Shown here: in pieces, positions 19,425 to 29,212 of the stretch
Layout of the letters: each line of letters opens with the position of its first letter
Position numbering within the stretch: position 1 is the stretch's first letter
Origin: Oxalobacteraceae sp. CFBP 8761
GTDB taxonomy: Bacteria; Pseudomonadota; Gammaproteobacteria; Burkholderiales; Burkholderiaceae_D
Length of the DNA stretch: 64,000 bases
Assembly: GCA_014841595.1 (NCBI GenBank)
Contig: JACYUE010000001.1
Location: 1,910,996-1,974,995 of the forward strand
Direction: 5' to 3'
Notes under the pieces: model-generated
Seen by the model: only the letters and a program-made list of their open reading frames with translations
The model's database searches: none
What the model was told of the DNA's origin: nothing
Translations under genes and position numbers: made by a program

Positions 19425-19933
19425 CTACGCCAGAACTCACCACCCTCGACATCAACCAGATCAAGGAATACCTGCCGCACCGCTATCCGCTGCTGCTGGT
19501 CGACCGCGTGCTGGACGTCGAACTGGGCAAGCGCATCGTCGCGATCAAGAATGTCACCATCAACGAAGAATTCTTCAACGGCCACTTCCCGCACAAGCCG
19601 GTGATGCCGGGCGTCCTGATGATCGAAGCGATGGCGCAGACCGCCGCGATCCTGTCGTTCATGACCATGGGCGTCAAGCCCGATGAAAACTCGGTCGTGT
19701 ACTTCGTCGGCATCGACAATGCGCGCTTCAAGCGGCCAGTGGAGCCGGGCGACCAGCTGCGCATGGAAGTGGAAATCGTGCGCGTTTCGCGCGGCATCTG
19801 GAAGTACAAGGCCGTGGCCACGGTCGACGGCAAGGTCGCTGTCGAAGGCGATTTGATGTGCACGATCCGGGGCGCTGCCGAAGCGCCGATGAAAGGCGCC
19901 GAGGCGGCACCGGCTGCGTCCACGCCCGAGTAA
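19421..19933 (+). CDS. fabZ: 3-hydroxyacyl-ACP dehydratase FabZ
   Basis: A 170-residue hot-dog fold dehydratase of fatty-acid elongation. Catalytic His55 (FFNGHFPH) and Glu69 (VLMIEAMAQ) are present, and [11 protein letters not shown] is typical. The last 20 residues are an Ala/Pro-rich tail beyond the usual end. A longer in-frame reading from 19322 lies inside lpxD; the ATG at 19421 overlaps the lpxD stop and gives the family N-terminus. Coupling to lpxD and lpxA balances phospholipid and lipid A synthesis. Confidence 0.96.
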   Translation: MTTPELTTLDINQIKEYLPHRYPLLLVDRVLDVELGKRIVAIKNVTINEEFFNGHFPHKPVMPGVLMIEAMAQTAAILSFMTMGVKPDENSVVYFVGIDNARFKRPVEPGDQLRMEVEIVRVSRGIWKYKAVATVDGKVAVEGDLMCTIRGAAEAPMKGAEAAPAASTPE

Positions 19934-19942
19934 GGAGACGTG

Positions 19943-20731
19943 ATGAGCAAGATTCATCCAACCGCGATCGTCGATCCGCAGGCGCAGCTCGACAGCTCGG
20001 TCGAGGTCGGGGCCTACTCGATCGTCGGCCCGAACGTGCGCATCGATGCCGGTACCGTCATCGGGCCGCATGTCGTCATCGATGGTCACACGACGATCGG
20101 CAAGGACAACAAGTTCTTCCAGTTCTGCTCCATTGGCGCCGCGCCACAGGACAAGAAGTGGCAGGGCGAGCCGACCCGGCTGGAAGTGGGCGACCGCAAT
20201 ACGGTGCGTGAATTTGTCAGCTTCAACCTGGGCACGGTGCAGGATGAAGGCGTCACGCGCCTGGGCAACGACAACTGGATCTCGGCCTACGTCCACCTGG
20301 CGCATGACTGCCAGGTGGGCAGCAACACGATCTTCTCGAACAATGCGCAGCTCGCGGGCCACGTGCACGTGGGCGACTGGGCGATCCTGTCCGGCTTCGT
20401 CGGCGTGCACCAGTTCTGCAAGATCGGCGCCCACGCGTTCATCGGCATGTACACGAGCCTGACGCAGGACGTGCCGCCGTACGTGCTGGTGTCGGGCAAT
20501 CCGGCCGGTGCGCGCGGCGTCAACCTCGAAGGCCTCAAGCGCCGCGGCTTCACGCGCGAGCAGCTCGACGGCATCCGCAGCGCCTACAAGCTGCTGTACC
20601 GGAATGGCCTGACGCTCGAAGAATCGAAAGCGGCGCTGCAGGCCGAAGAAGAACGCCTGCCAGCGGCGGCAAACGACATTCGCCTGCTGCGCGATTTCCT
20701 CGGCACCGCGAGCCGTGGCATCGTTCGCTGA
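19943..20731 (+). CDS. lpxA: UDP-N-acetylglucosamine acyltransferase
   Basis: A 262-residue enzyme, the same length as the E. coli protein, catalysing the first step of lipid A synthesis. Hexapeptide repeats fill the first two thirds. The catalytic His lies in YVHLAHDCQVG. AAGGAG at 19932-19937 is five bases before the ATG at 19943, so I prefer it to the GTG one codon upstream. The end overlaps lpxB by 17 bp. Confidence 0.96.
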   Translation: MSKIHPTAIVDPQAQLDSSVEVGAYSIVGPNVRIDAGTVIGPHVVIDGHTTIGKDNKFFQFCSIGAAPQDKKWQGEPTRLEVGDRNTVREFVSFNLGTVQDEGVTRLGNDNWISAYVHLAHDCQVGSNTIFSNNAQLAGHVHVGDWAILSGFVGVHQFCKIGAHAFIGMYTSLTQDVPPYVLVSGNPAGARGVNLEGLKRRGFTREQLDGIRSAYKLLYRNGLTLEESKAALQAEEERLPAAANDIRLLRDFLGTASRGIVR

Positions 20732-21905
20732 CGGCGTGCCGTCCGCCGCGGCCCGCGATGTGTCGCTGGCCCTGGTGGCCGGCGAAGCGTCCGGCGACAT
20801 GCTGGCGGCGCGTCTGCTGGCCGGCCTGCGGCCGCACCTGCCTGACGCGCGTTTCCACGGCATCGGTGGGCCGCGCATGATCGAGCAGGGCATGGTCAGC
20901 GACGTCCCGATGGACCTGTTGACTGTGCGCGGCCTGTTCGAAGTCATTCCCCGCTACCGCGAACTCAAGGGCATCCAGAGCCGCCTGCGCGATCGGCTGA
21001 TCGCCGAGCGGCCGGCTGCCTTCATCGGCGCCGACTACCCTGGCTTCAACCTGGGCCTGGAAGAGCAGTTGCGCGCGGCGGGCATCCCGACGGTGCACTT
21101 CATCGGGCCGCAGATCTGGGCCTGGCGCGGTGGCCGCATCAAGAAGATCCAGCGCGCCGTCTCGCACATGCTCGTCATCTTCCCGTTCGAAGAAGCGATC
21201 TACCGCGCTGCCGGCGTGCCGGTGACGTATATCGGACACCCACTGGCCGAGACGATTCCGCTCGAGCCTGACGTGGCCGGTGCGCGCCGCGCGCTTGGTT
21301 TGCCGGTCGATGCGCGCGTGGTCACCGTCATGCCGGGCAGCCGGATGGGCGAACTGAAATACCTGGCCGAGCCATTCGTGCGCGCCGTGCAGCTGCTGGC
21401 GGCGCGCGATCCCGGGCTGCGCTTCGTTGTGCCGATGGTTGGCGAGCGCCAGCGCGCGTACTTCGACCAGATCGTCACCGCAGCCGGCCTGCAGGGCGTG
21501 GAACTGATCGTGACTGCCGAAGGCTCGCACATGGCGATTGCCGCCGCCGACGCCGTGCTCGTCGCCTCGGGCACGGCGACGCTGGAAGTGGCGCTCTTCA
21601 AGAAGCCGATGGTCATCGCCTACAAGGTCATGCGCGCCTCGTGGGAAATCATGCGGCATATGGGTTACCAGCCGTGGATCGGCCTGCCGAACATATTGGC
21701 GCGCGAATTCGTCGTGCCGGAATTGCTGCAGCATGCGGCCACGCCTCAAGCAATGGCCGACGCCGTCTGGCACCAGCTGGAAGACACCGCGGGGCGCGAG
21801 CGCCTGGCGCAGCGCTTCCTCGACATGCACCACAGCTTGCTGCGCAACAGCGCCGAAGAGAGCGCGCAGGCGGTGCTGCAGATTATCGGGCGCACGGCGC
21901 CCTGA
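20715..21905 (+). CDS. lpxB: Lipid A disaccharide synthase
   Basis: A 396-residue GT19 glycosyltransferase that joins UDP-diacylglucosamine and lipid X into the lipid A disaccharide. ALVAGEASGDMLAARL near the N-terminus and the HFIGPQIWAWRGGR and PGSRMGEL segments are diagnostic. Translation begins at a GTG within the end of lpxA, with 17 bp of overlap. It closes the lpxD-fabZ-lpxA-lpxB block and is followed 8 bp later by rnhB. Confidence 0.95.
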   Translation: MASFADGVPSAAARDVSLALVAGEASGDMLAARLLAGLRPHLPDARFHGIGGPRMIEQGMVSDVPMDLLTVRGLFEVIPRYRELKGIQSRLRDRLIAERPAAFIGADYPGFNLGLEEQLRAAGIPTVHFIGPQIWAWRGGRIKKIQRAVSHMLVIFPFEEAIYRAAGVPVTYIGHPLAETIPLEPDVAGARRALGLPVDARVVTVMPGSRMGELKYLAEPFVRAVQLLAARDPGLRFVVPMVGERQRAYFDQIVTAAGLQGVELIVTAEGSHMAIAAADAVLVASGTATLEVALFKKPMVIAYKVMRASWEIMRHMGYQPWIGLPNILAREFVVPELLQHAATPQAMADAVWHQLEDTAGRERLAQRFLDMHHSLLRNSAEESAQAVLQIIGRTAP

Positions 21906-21913
21906 ACACGTAG

Positions 21914-22582
21914 ATGACAAAAACCAGAATCAATCTGTATCCCGGCCTGCCCACCAGGGGCCGGCCGTTCACCGCACTGGACATCGTGTGCGGCGTCGAT
22001 GAAGCGGGCCGCGGCCCGCTGGCGGGGCCCGTGTTTGCAGCCGCCGTCATCCTCGATCCGCGCCGCCCGATCGACGGCCTGCGCGATTCGAAAAAGCTGA
22101 CCGCCGCGCGGCGCGACGAACTCGCGCCGCTGATCCGCGCCCAGGCGCTGGCCTGGGCGGTGGCGGAATGCTCGTGCGAAGAAATCGACAGCATCAACAT
22201 CCTGCAGGCGACGATGCTGGCGATGCGCCGCGCCGTGGAGGCGCTGCAGCACGCGCCGACGATCGCGCTCATCGACGGCAACCGCTGTCCCGAGCTGACG
22301 GTGCGCGCTCATGCGATCGTCAAGGGCGACGACAAGGTCAATGCGATTTCGGCCGCGTCGATCCTGGCCAAGACCGCGCGCGACGCGGCGCTGGTGCGGC
22401 TGCACGAACAATATCCGCAATACGGCTTCGACCAGCACAAGGGCTACGGTACCGCGCTGCACCTGGAACGCCTGGGCGCGCACGGGCCGTCGCCCGCGCA
22501 CCGCCGCTCGTTCGCACCGGTGCGCGGGATGCTGCAGACCGACCTGTTCGGCGGTCTGGTTGACAACGCGGTGAGCGCATGA
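21914..22582 (+). CDS. rnhB: Ribonuclease HII
   Basis: A 222-residue RNase HII that cuts RNA in RNA-DNA hybrids and removes misincorporated ribonucleotides. The catalytic Asp-Glu pair lies in [15 protein letters not shown], with further acidic residues in ALIDGNR and the SILAKTARD segment. The stop codon overlaps the next start (ATGA). Confidence 0.95.
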   Translation: MTKTRINLYPGLPTRGRPFTALDIVCGVDEAGRGPLAGPVFAAAVILDPRRPIDGLRDSKKLTAARRDELAPLIRAQALAWAVAECSCEEIDSINILQATMLAMRRAVEALQHAPTIALIDGNRCPELTVRAHAIVKGDDKVNAISAASILAKTARDAALVRLHEQYPQYGFDQHKGYGTALHLERLGAHGPSPAHRRSFAPVRGMLQTDLFGGLVDNAVSA

Positions 22583-23364
22583 AGACCATTACCTCGCGCG
22601 ACAACGCGTTCTACAAAGAGATCAAGGCGCTCGCCACCAGCTCGCAGGCGCGCCGCAAGGCCGGCCACAGCCTGTTAGACGGCGTGCACCTGTGCCAGAC
22701 CTGGCTCGACCTGCGGGGCGCACCGCGCCACTGCGTGGTGTCCGAGGGCGCACTGGGCAATCCCGAAGTGCAGGCCATCGTCGCGCGCTGCGGCGCCGTG
22801 AACGCGCCGGTGACGGCGCTGCCCGATGCGCTGTTCAACGCGGTCAGCCAGGTCGAGCATGGCGTGCACCTGCTGTTCGTGATCGACACGCCGCAGCCGG
22901 CAACGGCGCCGGCGCTGGTGATGGCCAGCGTGCTGCTCGATGGCGTGCAGGACCCGGGCAACGTCGGCTCGATCCTGCGCAGCGCTGCCGCTGCCGGCAT
23001 CAGGCAAGTGTACTGCAGTCCCGGCACCGCATTCTGCTGGTCGCCGAAAGTGCTGCGCGCGGCGATGGGTGCGCACTTCGTGCTCGAGATTTTCGAGCAC
23101 GTCGAACTGGCGGACCTGGTGCGCACGGCGCAGGTGCCGGTGCTGGCCACCAGCGGCTATGCGGCCGAGGGCCTGTATACGCTGGACCTGCGGCTACCTG
23201 TGGCGTGGGTGCTGGGACACGAAGGGCAGGGCGTATCGACCGAGGTGCTGGAGCTGGCCACGCACCGTGTCGCGGTGCCGCATCTTGGCCAGGTCGAATC
23301 GCTCAACGTCGCCGCCTGCGCCGCCGTGTGCTTCTTTGAAGGCCTGCGCCAGCAACAGGCATAG
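22579..23364 (+). CDS. SpoU/TrmH-family RNA 2'-O-methyltransferase
   Basis: A 261-residue SPOUT methyltransferase using S-adenosylmethionine. An N-terminal substrate-binding domain (about 1-95) precedes the knotted catalytic domain with [23 protein letters not shown] and the C-terminal [13 protein letters not shown]. It resembles the RlmB-like branch, which modifies 23S rRNA, but the target nucleotide cannot be read from sequence. Start overlaps the rnhB stop by 4 bp, so it closes the long operon. Confidence 0.88.
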   Translation: MKTITSRDNAFYKEIKALATSSQARRKAGHSLLDGVHLCQTWLDLRGAPRHCVVSEGALGNPEVQAIVARCGAVNAPVTALPDALFNAVSQVEHGVHLLFVIDTPQPATAPALVMASVLLDGVQDPGNVGSILRSAAAAGIRQVYCSPGTAFCWSPKVLRAAMGAHFVLEIFEHVELADLVRTAQVPVLATSGYAAEGLYTLDLRLPVAWVLGHEGQGVSTEVLELATHRVAVPHLGQVESLNVAACAAVCFFEGLRQQQA

Positions 23365-23414
23365 ACGGCGCCTGCGCCATCCAGTAGGCTAGCGGCTTGT
23401 AACGTGGAGTAACG

Positions 23415-24611
23415 ATGGACATCGCGCATTTGCATTTTCTGGTGGCGCAAGCCGACCTTTCCGAGCGCCGGGCGCTGGTCGCCTTGCTGGGACAACTCGG
23501 CGCCGGCCAGGTCACCGACGTCGCCGACGGCGCGGCTGCGCTGCAGGCGCTGGAAGCGGGGACTACGCCGCTCGTCAACGTCGCACTGATCGACCTGGAC
23601 TTGCCCGGCATGGACGGCTTGACGCTGCTGCGGCGCCTGGGCGAGATCAAGTGCGCCGCGCGCCTGATCGTGACCGGCGCGCAGCCGGCCGGCCTGCTGT
23701 TCTCCGTCGAAACGCTGGCCGAAGCCTTCGGCATCGAGCTGCTCGGCGCCATCGCCCGGCCGGTCACCGCCGTGGCGCTCAAGCCGGTGCTGGAGAACTA
23801 CACGCCGCTGCCGCGCTTCACGCAGGCGCCAGCCGAGCCGCGCTTCACGTTCCAGCAAGTGGGCATCGGCCTGCAAAAGCGTCAGTTCGAGCCGTACTTC
23901 CAGCCGAAGATCGAGCTGGCGACGGGGCAGGTCAAAGGCCTCGAGGTGTTCGCACGCTGGAACCATCCTGAGCACGGCGTGCTGGGGCCAGCCTCGTTCG
24001 TCGATGCGCTGGCCGAGAGTGGGCGCATCGACTTCCTCGACTGGAGCATGATCGAGTTGTCGGTGGAGCGCCGGCGCTGGCTGCAGGACCAGGACATCGC
24101 CATCCCGATCTCGCTGAACATCGCCTCCGAGACGCTCGCTCACCCCGCATTCGTGCGCCAGATGTCGGCGTGCCTGGAGCGCCATGGGGTCGCTGCTACC
24201 GACGTGACATTCGAGATCTCGGAATCGTCGGTGCTGAACACGGACCCCGACTTCATCGAGCGCCTGGTCCGGCTGCGGATGATGGGTTTTGGGCTGGCCA
24301 TCGACGACTACGGCACCGGTCGCTCAAACCTGCAGCTGCTGGCCCGTATCCCGTTCACCGAACTGAAGATCGACCGCAGCTTCGTCGACGGCGCCTCACG
24401 CCGCTTGCCGCTGAGCACGCTCCTGCGCTCCTGCCTGAGCCTGGCCCACAGCCTGGACCGCAAATCGGTCGCCGTCGGCGTCGAAACCCGCCGCGACTGG
24501 GACTTCCTGCAAGCCCTAGGCTGCACCTACGCCCAGGGCTACCACATCGCCAATCCCATGCCCTCCGCCGCCTTCCCCGCCTGGCTAAGCGACTGGCGCC
24601 AATACTTCTAG
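23415..24611 (+). CDS. Receiver-EAL protein, both domains degenerate
   Basis: A 398-residue protein with a receiver-like domain (about 1-125) and an EAL domain (about 145-395), the layout of RocR-type c-di-GMP phosphodiesterases. The receiver keeps Asp60 (LIDLDLPGMDG), but the acidic pair is replaced by Gln12-Ala13 and the KP lysine by Arg115. In the EAL domain Glu177 (in EVF, not EAL), Asn235, Glu267, Asp297-Asp298, Lys318 and Gln374 are kept. The Glu of AEGVET, proposed as general base in RocR (Glu352), is Val354 here, and the DFGTGYSS loop reads DYGTGRSN. It is probably a weak or non-catalytic c-di-GMP binder. It is codirectional with the upstream operon, with a 50-bp gap. Confidence 0.85.
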   Translation: MDIAHLHFLVAQADLSERRALVALLGQLGAGQVTDVADGAAALQALEAGTTPLVNVALIDLDLPGMDGLTLLRRLGEIKCAARLIVTGAQPAGLLFSVETLAEAFGIELLGAIARPVTAVALKPVLENYTPLPRFTQAPAEPRFTFQQVGIGLQKRQFEPYFQPKIELATGQVKGLEVFARWNHPEHGVLGPASFVDALAESGRIDFLDWSMIELSVERRRWLQDQDIAIPISLNIASETLAHPAFVRQMSACLERHGVAATDVTFEISESSVLNTDPDFIERLVRLRMMGFGLAIDDYGTGRSNLQLLARIPFTELKIDRSFVDGASRRLPLSTLLRSCLSLAHSLDRKSVAVGVETRRDWDFLQALGCTYAQGYHIANPMPSAAFPAWLSDWRQYF

Positions 24612-24624
24612 CCCCACCCAATAG

Positions 24625-24657
24625 CCCAACAATTAGGGTCAGAGTAGAATTGTTGGG
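24625..24657 (+). repeat. AATTAGGGTCAGAGT repeat, solo left end
   Basis: The 24-bp repeat unit at 24631-24654 lies inside a perfect 10-bp inverted repeat, CCCAACAATT (24625-24634) and AATTGTTGGG (24648-24657). It is followed by the GCAATTT subterminal motif, then cut off by the next element. It begins 14 bp after the EAL gene stop and could act as a transcript-end hairpin. Confidence 0.7.
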
Positions 24658-24683
24658 CAATTTCCTTTTTAATGAGCTCTAAC

Positions 24684-24796
24684 AATTAGGGTCAGAGTAG
24701 AATTATTGAGCAATTTATCTTTGAATGAGCAGTCTCATCCTATCAAGGGTGTTTAATTCGAGAAAGTTGTCAAACAATTCGACTCTGACCCTCATT
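24684..24796. repeat. 113-bp MITE-like element, copy 1
   Basis: A 24-bp end at 24684-24707 (AATTAGGGTCAGAGT...) and an inverted end at 24773-24796 match at 21 of 24 positions. They enclose 65 bp that begins with a GCAATTT motif and ends with AAAGTTGTCA. No open frame is present. Length is identical to the element at 24948-25060, while the middle is unrelated. Confidence 0.75.
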
Positions 24797-24947
24797 GTTT
24801 ATTGCCAGTCCGCTTCGGTCTAATTGTCGGCCCGACTGTTAATGTTGGTCTTCAACAGCAGCTCGGCCGATCGGCGTCGGGTGACACCGCCGATTTATGG
24901 CGCAAGTCCTTCTATTCTCAATCCTGAGCTCCAATCAATTAATCGGC

Positions 24948-25060
24948 AATTAGGGTCAGAGTCGAATTGTTGGGCAATTTCCCACTAAAAAAGCGACCTC
25001 ATCTGATTGAGGTCGCTTTGATTTCAAAAGTTGTCAAACAATTCGACTCTGACCCTAATT
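24948..25060. repeat. 113-bp MITE-like element, copy 2
   Basis: The terminal 24 bp (24948-24971 and 25037-25060) are perfect inverted repeats. The 65-bp middle contains a 12-bp perfect stem, AAAGCGACCTCA (24990-25001) and TGAGGTCGCTTT (25008-25019), followed by few T, so it may double as a transcription-end structure. The subterminal GCAATTT and AAGTTGTCA motifs match copy 1. Confidence 0.8.
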
Positions 25061-25090
25061 GGGATTCAAGAGCTCTGGCGCAAGTTGAAG

Positions 25091-25156
25091 TTATCCCGGC
25101 TTGAATCCGCCGGGATAAAAAAGAAATTGCTCAATAATTCGACTCTGACCCTAATT
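25091..25156. repeat. Partial element of the same family with a different hairpin
   Basis: An inverted left end (25133-25156) with its GCAATTT motif in reverse adjoins a perfect 10-bp stem, TTATCCCGGC (25091-25100) and GCCGGGATAA (25109-25118). No matching right end is found at the expected 113 bp, so this copy is truncated. It ends two bases from the ppsR stop codon. Confidence 0.65.
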
Positions 25157-25158
25157 GT

Positions 25159-26016
25159 TCAGTATTCGCGGCGGTCGGGGGCGATTTCTTGGAGGATCGT
25201 TGTGGCGATTTCTTCGATGGATTTCGTCGTTGACGAGAGCCAGCGGATGCCTTCGCGGCGCATCAGGAGCTCGGCTTCGTTGACTTCGTAGCGGCAGTTT
25301 TCGATGGACGCGTATTTGCTGCCCGCGCGGCGTTCGTTGCGGATCTGCGAGAGGCGTTCCGGCGTGATCGTCAGGCCGAACAGCTTGGCCTTGTACGGCG
25401 GCAGGTTGCTCGGCAGGCGGCCGCGTTCGAAGTCGTCCGGGATCAATGGGTAGTTGGCGGCCTTCAGGCCGTATTGCATCGCCAGGTACAAACTTGTTGG
25501 CGTTTTCCCTGAGCGTGACACCCCGACCAGGATCACATCGGCATCGGCCAGGTTCTTGTGCGACTGGCCGTCATCGTGCGCTAGCGAGAAGTTGATGGCT
25601 TCGATGCGGTTCTTGTATTCTTCGCTGTCGACCGCGTTGTGGATGCGGCCAATCGTGTGCGTCGACTTGACGTCCAGTTCTTGCTCGAGCGGCGCGACGA
25701 AAGTCTGGAACAGGTCCATGTGCATGCCCTTGGCCGAGCGGATCACGCTCGACAGGTCGTGCTTGACCAGCGTCGAGAACACGATCGGGCGCTGGCCGTG
25801 CAACGCGAAACTGTCGTTGATGCGGCGCGCGGCGTCGTGCGCTTTTTCGATGGAGTCGATGAAGGGCAGGCGGATCTGCCGGAAACGCATCTCGAACTGG
25901 CTCAGGACCGCGTGACCGAACGTCTCCGCAGTGATGCCGGTGCCATCGGAGACGAAGAACACGGTGCGGGAGGGGGCCGGCGCCAGTGCGGGCAGGGACT
26001 GGGGATCGTCGATCAT
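25159..26016 (-). CDS. ppsR: PEP synthase regulatory protein (kinase/pyrophosphorylase)
   Basis: A 285-residue DUF299-family bifunctional enzyme that inactivates phosphoenolpyruvate synthase by ADP-dependent threonine phosphorylation and reactivates it by Pi-dependent removal. The N-terminal [21 protein letters not shown] and the P-loop [15 protein letters not shown] are intact. An in-frame upstream extension exists, but the family N-terminus begins at the ATG at 26016. It is divergent from its target ppsA across a shared region of about 200 bp, a common arrangement. Confidence 0.93.
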   Translation of the reverse strand: MIDDPQSLPALAPAPSRTVFFVSDGTGITAETFGHAVLSQFEMRFRQIRLPFIDSIEKAHDAARRINDSFALHGQRPIVFSTLVKHDLSSVIRSAKGMHMDLFQTFVAPLEQELDVKSTHTIGRIHNAVDSEEYKNRIEAINFSLAHDDGQSHKNLADADVILVGVSRSGKTPTSLYLAMQYGLKAANYPLIPDDFERGRLPSNLPPYKAKLFGLTITPERLSQIRNERRAGSKYASIENCRYEVNEAELLMRREGIRWLSSTTKSIEEIATTILQEIAPDRREY

Positions 26017-26084
26017 GGTCGGTTTGTTAAGCTTTGCTGACAGAGTTGCATGTAAAGTGCGCTGCACATCCCCGACTTGCGGGG

Positions 26085-26090
26085 TAGAAT
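26085..26090 (+). promoter_or_regulatory. Candidate -10 box for ppsA
   Basis: TAGAAT lies about 125 bp before the ppsA start in the ppsR-ppsA divergent region. The -35 at 16-17 bp is poor (CTGCAC or TGCACA), so the promoter may need an activator or be elsewhere. Confidence 0.35.
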
Positions 26091-26213
26091 GCTCGGCAAC
26101 GGATTTTGCATTGTGCTGCACGCGGGCGAGAATAACAAGAATACGCGAATCGCGCCCCCGCCTTGCACCGATGCACCCACAGGTTTCCATCATCAAGTAA
26201 GGTGTTTTTTATC

Positions 26214-28646
26214 ATGACCAATCCAGCTACTGCAGCGATCCAACCGGGGCAGGCCGACCGCGTCTACGTCGCGTCGTTCGAAGACTTGCGCATGACCGAC
26301 GTCGAGTCGGTCGGCGGCAAGAACGCGTCCCTCGGCGAAATGATCAGCCAACTGGCAGGCGCCGGCGTGCGCGTGCCGACCGGCTTTGCCACCACGGCCG
26401 ATGCCTTCCGCGACTTCCTCGATCACAGCATCGACGGCGGCGCGTCGCTCGGCGAGCGCATCGCGCGCCGCCTCGACAACCTCGACATCGACGACGTGCG
26501 TTCGCTGGCCGTCGCCGGCGCCGAGATCCGTGAATGGATCGTCGCCACGCCATTCCAGCCGCGTCTCGAACAAGAGATCCGCAACTTCTACGAGCGCCTG
26601 TTCGCCGACTCGGAAACCGAAGTCTCGTTCGCCGTGCGTTCGTCGGCCACCGCCGAAGATTTGCCGGATGCGTCGTTCGCCGGCCAGCAGGAGTCGTTCC
26701 TGAACGTCGTCGGCATCGACAACGTGCTCGAGGCGATGAAGCACGTCTTCGCCTCGCTGTACAACGACCGCGCGATCTCGTACCGCGTGCACAAAGGCTT
26801 CACCCACGCCGAAGTCGCGCTGTCGGCCGGCGTGCAGCGCATGGTGCGCTCGGACACCGGCGCCGCCGGCGTCATGTTCACCATCGACACCGAATCGGGC
26901 TTCAAGGACGTCGTCTTCATCACGTCGAGCTACGGCTTGGGCGAGACCGTCGTGCAGGGCGCCGTGAACCCGGACGAATTCTATGTCCACAAGCCGATGC
27001 TCGAAATGGGCAAGTCGGCCGTCATCCGCCGCAATATCGGCTCCAAGCTGATCAAGATGGAATTCACCGCCGAAGCCAAGGCCGGCCGCTCGGTCAAGAC
27101 CGTCGACGTGCCGATCGAAATGCGCAACCGCTATTCGCTGGTCGAAGAAGAAATCATCGAGCTGGCCAAGTACGCTGTCATCATCGAAAACCACTACGGC
27201 CGTCCGATGGACATCGAGTGGGGCAAGGATGGCCGCGACGGCAAGCTGTACATCCTGCAGGCGCGTCCAGAGACCGTCAAGTCGCAGCAGAAGTCGACCG
27301 ATGCGCAGCAGCGCTTCCACCTGAAGGACACGGGCACCGTGCTGACCCACGGCCGCGCGATCGGCCAGAAAATCGGCGCGGGCCGCGTGCGCGTGATTAC
27401 CGACCCGTCCGAAATGGACCGCGTCCAGCCGGGCGACGTGCTGGTGGCCGACATGACCGATCCGAACTGGGAACCGGTCATGAAGCGCGCCGCAGCGATC
27501 GTCACCAACCGTGGCGGCCGTACCTGCCACGCAGCGATCATTGCGCGTGAACTGGGCGTGCCGGCCGTCGTTGGCTGCGGCGACGCGACCGACGTCCTCA
27601 AGGATGGCACGCTGGTTACCGTCTCGTGCGCCGAAGGCGACGAAGGCATGATCTACGACGGCCTGCTGGAAACCGAAGTGACCGAAGTCGCGCGTGGCGA
27701 ACTGCCACCGATCAAGACCAAGATCATGCTTAACGTCGGCAACCCGCAGCTGGCCTTCGACTTCCAGTCGGTACCAAACAGCGGCGTGGGCCTGGCGCGC
27801 GTCGAGTTCATCATCAACAACAATATCGGCGTGCACCCGAAGGCGATCCTCGAATACCCGAACATCGACGCCGACCTGAAAAAAGCCGTCGAATCGGTCG
27901 CCCGTGGCCATGCATCGCCACGCGCGTTCTATGTCGACAAGCTGGTCGAAGGCGTCTCGACGATCGCTGCCGCGTTCTGGCCAAAGCCGGTCATCGTGCG
28001 CCTGTCCGACTTCAAGTCGAACGAGTACAAGAAGCTGATCGGCGGTTCGCGCTACGAGCCGGACGAAGAAAACCCGATGCTGGGCTTCCGCGGCGCGGCG
28101 CGTTATCTGGCCGATGATTTCGCCGAATCGTTCGCGATGGAGTGCACGGCCATGAAGCGCGTGCGTAACGAGATGGGCCTGACCAACGTCGAGCTGATGA
28201 TCCCGTTCGTGCGCACGCTCGGCCAGGCCGAGGCAGTCGTGAACCTGCTCGCCAAGAATGGCCTGGTGCGCGGCGAGAACGGCCTGCGCCTGATCATGAT
28301 GTGCGAAGTGCCATCCAACGCCATCCTGGCCGAGCAGTTCCTCGAGTTCTTCGACGGCTTCTCGATCGGTTCGAACGACCTGACCCAGCTCACGCTGGGC
28401 CTGGACCGCGATTCGGGCATGGAGCTGCTGGCCAAGGACTTCGACGAGCGCGATCCGGCCGTCAAGGCGCTGCTGTCGATGGCGATCAAGGCTTGCCGCG
28501 CCAAGGGCAAGTACATCGGCATCTGCGGCCAGGGTCCATCGGACAATCCTGATTTCGCGCAGTGGCTGGTGGAAGAGGGCATCGAGTCGATGTCGCTCAA
28601 TCCTGACTCGGTGATCGACACCTGGCAAAAGCTGGCGAAGATGTAA
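26214..28646 (+). CDS. ppsA: Phosphoenolpyruvate synthase
   Basis: An 810-residue enzyme that converts pyruvate and ATP to PEP, AMP and phosphate, the first gluconeogenic step from pyruvate. The N-terminal ATP-grasp domain has [12 protein letters not shown], the swivelling domain carries the phospho-accepting His in [15 protein letters not shown] (the Thr before Cys-His is the regulatory site used by PpsR), and the C-terminal TIM barrel ends with GICGQGPSD holding the catalytic Cys. The start at 26214 gives the family N-terminus; a longer in-frame reading begins inside the leader. Confidence 0.97.
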   Translation: MTNPATAAIQPGQADRVYVASFEDLRMTDVESVGGKNASLGEMISQLAGAGVRVPTGFATTADAFRDFLDHSIDGGASLGERIARRLDNLDIDDVRSLAVAGAEIREWIVATPFQPRLEQEIRNFYERLFADSETEVSFAVRSSATAEDLPDASFAGQQESFLNVVGIDNVLEAMKHVFASLYNDRAISYRVHKGFTHAEVALSAGVQRMVRSDTGAAGVMFTIDTESGFKDVVFITSSYGLGETVVQGAVNPDEFYVHKPMLEMGKSAVIRRNIGSKLIKMEFTAEAKAGRSVKTVDVPIEMRNRYSLVEEEIIELAKYAVIIENHYGRPMDIEWGKDGRDGKLYILQARPETVKSQQKSTDAQQRFHLKDTGTVLTHGRAIGQKIGAGRVRVITDPSEMDRVQPGDVLVADMTDPNWEPVMKRAAAIVTNRGGRTCHAAIIARELGVPAVVGCGDATDVLKDGTLVTVSCAEGDEGMIYDGLLETEVTEVARGELPPIKTKIMLNVGNPQLAFDFQSVPNSGVGLARVEFIINNNIGVHPKAILEYPNIDADLKKAVESVARGHASPRAFYVDKLVEGVSTIAAAFWPKPVIVRLSDFKSNEYKKLIGGSRYEPDEENPMLGFRGAARYLADDFAESFAMECTAMKRVRNEMGLTNVELMIPFVRTLGQAEAVVNLLAKNGLVRGENGLRLIMMCEVPSNAILAEQFLEFFDGFSIGSNDLTQLTLGLDRDSGMELLAKDFDERDPAVKALLSMAIKACRAKGKYIGICGQGPSDNPDFAQWLVEEGIESMSLNPDSVIDTWQKLAKM

Positions 28647-28675
28647 GCAAGGGTGGGCACACAGTGCTCGCAAGG

Positions 28676-28712
28676 CCCCTGCTATCCATTTCGGGTAGCG
28701 GGGGTTTTTTTT
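28676..28712 (+). terminator. Rho-independent terminator of ppsA
   Basis: CCCCTGCTATCC (28676-28687) pairs with GGGTAGCGGGGG (28693-28704) with wobble pairs, followed by eight T. Confidence 0.9.
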
Positions 28713-28737
28713 CACCACAATAAAAAGGAGACACACC

Positions 28738-29160
28738 ATGGCCGACTGGACCTACTGGCTGATCGGGGCCGGGCTACTCATCGTGGCCGAGCTGTTCATC
28801 GGGACGTTCTACCTGCTGATGATTGCACTTGGCCTTGTCGCCGGCGCCCTGGCTGCCTGGCTGGGCGCGAGCGGCGCGCTGCAGACGCTCGTTGCGGCGG
28901 CAATCGGGATCGCGGCAACGCTGGTCCTGCGCCGCACGCGCTTTGCCCGCAGCGGCCGGCGCCCGGCGGCGAATGACCCGAGCATCAACCTCGACATCGG
29001 CCAGCGCGTCAGCGTGCCGCAGTGGCATGGTGGGCGTGCCCGCGTCATGTACCGGGGCGCGCTGTGGGACGTCGAACTGCAGCCCGGCCAGGACGCGCAG
29101 CCGGGCGAACACGAAATCGTCGAAGTGCAGGGCAATCGCCTGATCGTGGCGCGCCAGTAG
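28738..29160 (+). CDS. NfeD-family membrane protein
   Basis: A 140-residue short NfeD protein. Two or three hydrophobic helices (residues 5-70) are followed by a soluble OB-fold domain (about 80-138) containing the GQRVSVPQWHGGRARVMYRG segment. Such proteins pair with SPFH proteins in membrane microdomains and quality control. The next gene is exactly such a partner, 52 bp downstream. AAAAAGGAG lies well placed before the ATG. Exact role is unknown. Confidence 0.85.
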   Translation: MADWTYWLIGAGLLIVAELFIGTFYLLMIALGLVAGALAAWLGASGALQTLVAAAIGIAATLVLRRTRFARSGRRPAANDPSINLDIGQRVSVPQWHGGRARVMYRGALWDVELQPGQDAQPGEHEIVEVQGNRLIVARQ

Positions 29161-29212
29161 GCCTGCCCCGTTTCAACCAATCCGGATGTAATCCAACTCC
29201 AAAGGGAACCCC

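Noticed and set aside
24612..25158. The repeat cluster as a CRISPR array.
   Set aside because: The units occur in both orientations at irregular spacing and form inverted pairs; spacers are not uniform and no cas genes are nearby.
26193..28739. An 848-codon open frame antisense to ppsA, and similar long antisense frames over glnD (3928-5517) and uppS-cdsA (11139-12878).
   Set aside because: They are mirror images of highly GC-biased coding sequence, have no recognisable domains and overlap certain genes entirely.
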